Assembly (NCBI GenBank): GCA_027006175.1 | Contig: JALTKS010000027.1 | Coordinates: forward strand, 1-64,000 | Length of the DNA: 64,000 nucleotides | Direction of reading: 5' to 3' | From: Gammaproteobacteria bacterium | GTDB lineage: Bacteria > Pseudomonadota > Gammaproteobacteria > AKS1 | In this document: positions 62,955 through 64,000 of the stretch, piece after piece | Numbering within the stretch: position 1 is the stretch's first letter | How the letters are laid out: each line of letters starts with the position of its first letter | Notes under the pieces: model-generated | What the model saw: only the letters and a program-made list of their open reading frames with translations | Databases searched by the model: none | Told to the model about the DNA's origin: nothing | Made by a program: the position numbers and the translations under genes

Positions 62955-63785
62955 ATGAAAAAAATGACATGTAAATTTATTTTAAGCATCCTGGGCTTGA
63001 TTGTGCTTTCTGCTACAACAAGCCAGGCATTTTCAAATGAATTAAAATTCGGTTCGGTCGCAATGGATATCCCCGCGATTATGCATCGCAAACTGACACC
63101 GCTAACGGCATATCTAAGTCAGGCTATTAATAAACCGGTGTCATTACAGCTATCACCCAATATGGCTTCTGCCATAAATGAAGTGGCTTCAAATAATGTC
63201 GACCTCGCTTACCTGACGCCGGTTGCCTATATCAAAGCACACAAAAAAGGAAATGCTGACATCCTGGTTAAGACCGTCACCAATAACAAAGCCTCCTTTC
63301 AGCTAATGATTGTTGTGCGAAAAGACAGCCCCATCAAAACGATTGCTGATCTGGAAGGTGCTGAATTTGCTTTTGGTGACAAAGCTGCATTACTGCAACG
63401 CGCAGTCGTTGTCGGTGCTGGAATCCCTCTTGATAAACTGGGCGCTTATAAATTCATCGGTCACTACGACAATATTGCTCGTGGGGTACAAGTCGGTGAC
63501 TTTGATGCGGGCATTCTCAAAGACACTAAAGCGTATAAGTGGGAATCAAAAGGTTTGCGAATTTTATACAGCTCTCCCGCATTACCTCCCTACAACATTA
63601 CCGTTAGCAGTAAACTGGATAAAGCCACCCGCGTAAAATTAAAAAATGCCTTTCTTGCATTAGATGATAGCAACCCGCGTCACCGTGCCATCATTAAATC
63701 CTTGAGTAAAAAATACAATGGTTTCGCACCAGCAAAAAATGCGGACTATGATGTTGTCAGAACCTTAATCAAACCCTTTAATTAA
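62955..63785 (+). CDS. PhnD-like phosphate/phosphite/phosphonate-type substrate-binding protein
   Basis: Signal peptide; LKFGSVAMDIPAIMHRKLTPLTAYLSQAINKPVSLQLSPNMASAINEVASNNVDLAYLTPVAY. Confidence 0.85.
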   Translation: MKKMTCKFILSILGLIVLSATTSQAFSNELKFGSVAMDIPAIMHRKLTPLTAYLSQAINKPVSLQLSPNMASAINEVASNNVDLAYLTPVAYIKAHKKGNADILVKTVTNNKASFQLMIVVRKDSPIKTIADLEGAEFAFGDKAALLQRAVVVGAGIPLDKLGAYKFIGHYDNIARGVQVGDFDAGILKDTKAYKWESKGLRILYSSPALPPYNITVSSKLDKATRVKLKNAFLALDDSNPRHRAIIKSLSKKYNGFAPAKNADYDVVRTLIKPFN

Positions 63786-63787
63786 GA

Positions 63788-64000
63788 CTAGGCATTTAAG
63801 CCGGCAACATAGCCTGACGACCATGCCCACTGAAAGTTATAACCGCCCAGGTGTCCGGTAACATCAACCACCTCCCCAATAAAGTATAGGTGTGGGCGTG
63901 TCTTGCTTTCCATTGTTTGTGATGAAAGATCATTAGTATCAACACCGCCTAACGTAACTTCTGCGGTTCTATAGCCCTCTGTCGCTGATGGCTTAATCGT
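63788..64000 (-). CDS. HI0933/YhiN-like flavoprotein (C-terminus only; start beyond window)
   Basis: Minus-strand translation ending HTRPHLYFIGEVVDVTGHLGGYNFQWAWSSGYVAGLNA. Confidence 0.8.
   Translation of the reverse strand, partial: TIKPSATEGYRTAEVTLGGVDTNDLSSQTMESKTRPHLYFIGEVVDVTGHLGGYNFQWAWSSGYVAGLNA

Overview
This 64 kb window looks like a chromosomal segment from a gammaproteobacterium of moderate GC; that placement is inferred from gene content, and no rRNA, tRNA or CRISPR was seen. Main blocks: (i) a Pho regulon on the minus strand, phoB-phoR-pstS-phosphate porin-pstC-pstA-pstB, with recognisable Pho boxes; (ii) housekeeping genes including dgkA, mug, an alpha-carbonic anhydrase, typA, rsd-like, cheV, slyX and uup; (iii) a ThDP-enzyme/aldehyde dehydrogenase pair; (iv) a small accessory island at about 26.8-33.4 kb with a ParD/RelE-like toxin-antitoxin pair, an HBM-type chemoreceptor, a lone solute-binding protein, a long imperfect palindromic repeat and decayed IS3 and IS1182-type transposases; (v) a long core stretch with a GltB-like FMN protein, gshA, msrA, hslO, slyD, a cytochrome c-DUF302 module, tcdA, tatD, mscS, sulP, a dsrC/tusE homologue, rapA, a sulfur-globule-like protein gene, ybiT-like, arfB, purT, ppnP, a GGDEF protein and a PhnD-like binding protein. 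Non-coding signals I consider most worth a second look: a 77-bp hairpin repeat present twice (16.5 kb and 60.6 kb) whose stem arms differ by compensatory substitutions; a second bracket-like repeat family around the first copy; a perfect 21-bp inverted repeat upstream of the sulfur-globule-like gene; a triplicated 13-mer in the divergent carbonic anhydrase promoter region; and a Pho box overlapping a perfect 16-bp terminator-like stem. I did not find a clear multi-gene undescribed defence or biosynthetic system. All family calls were made by eye from the supplied translations, with no database search.
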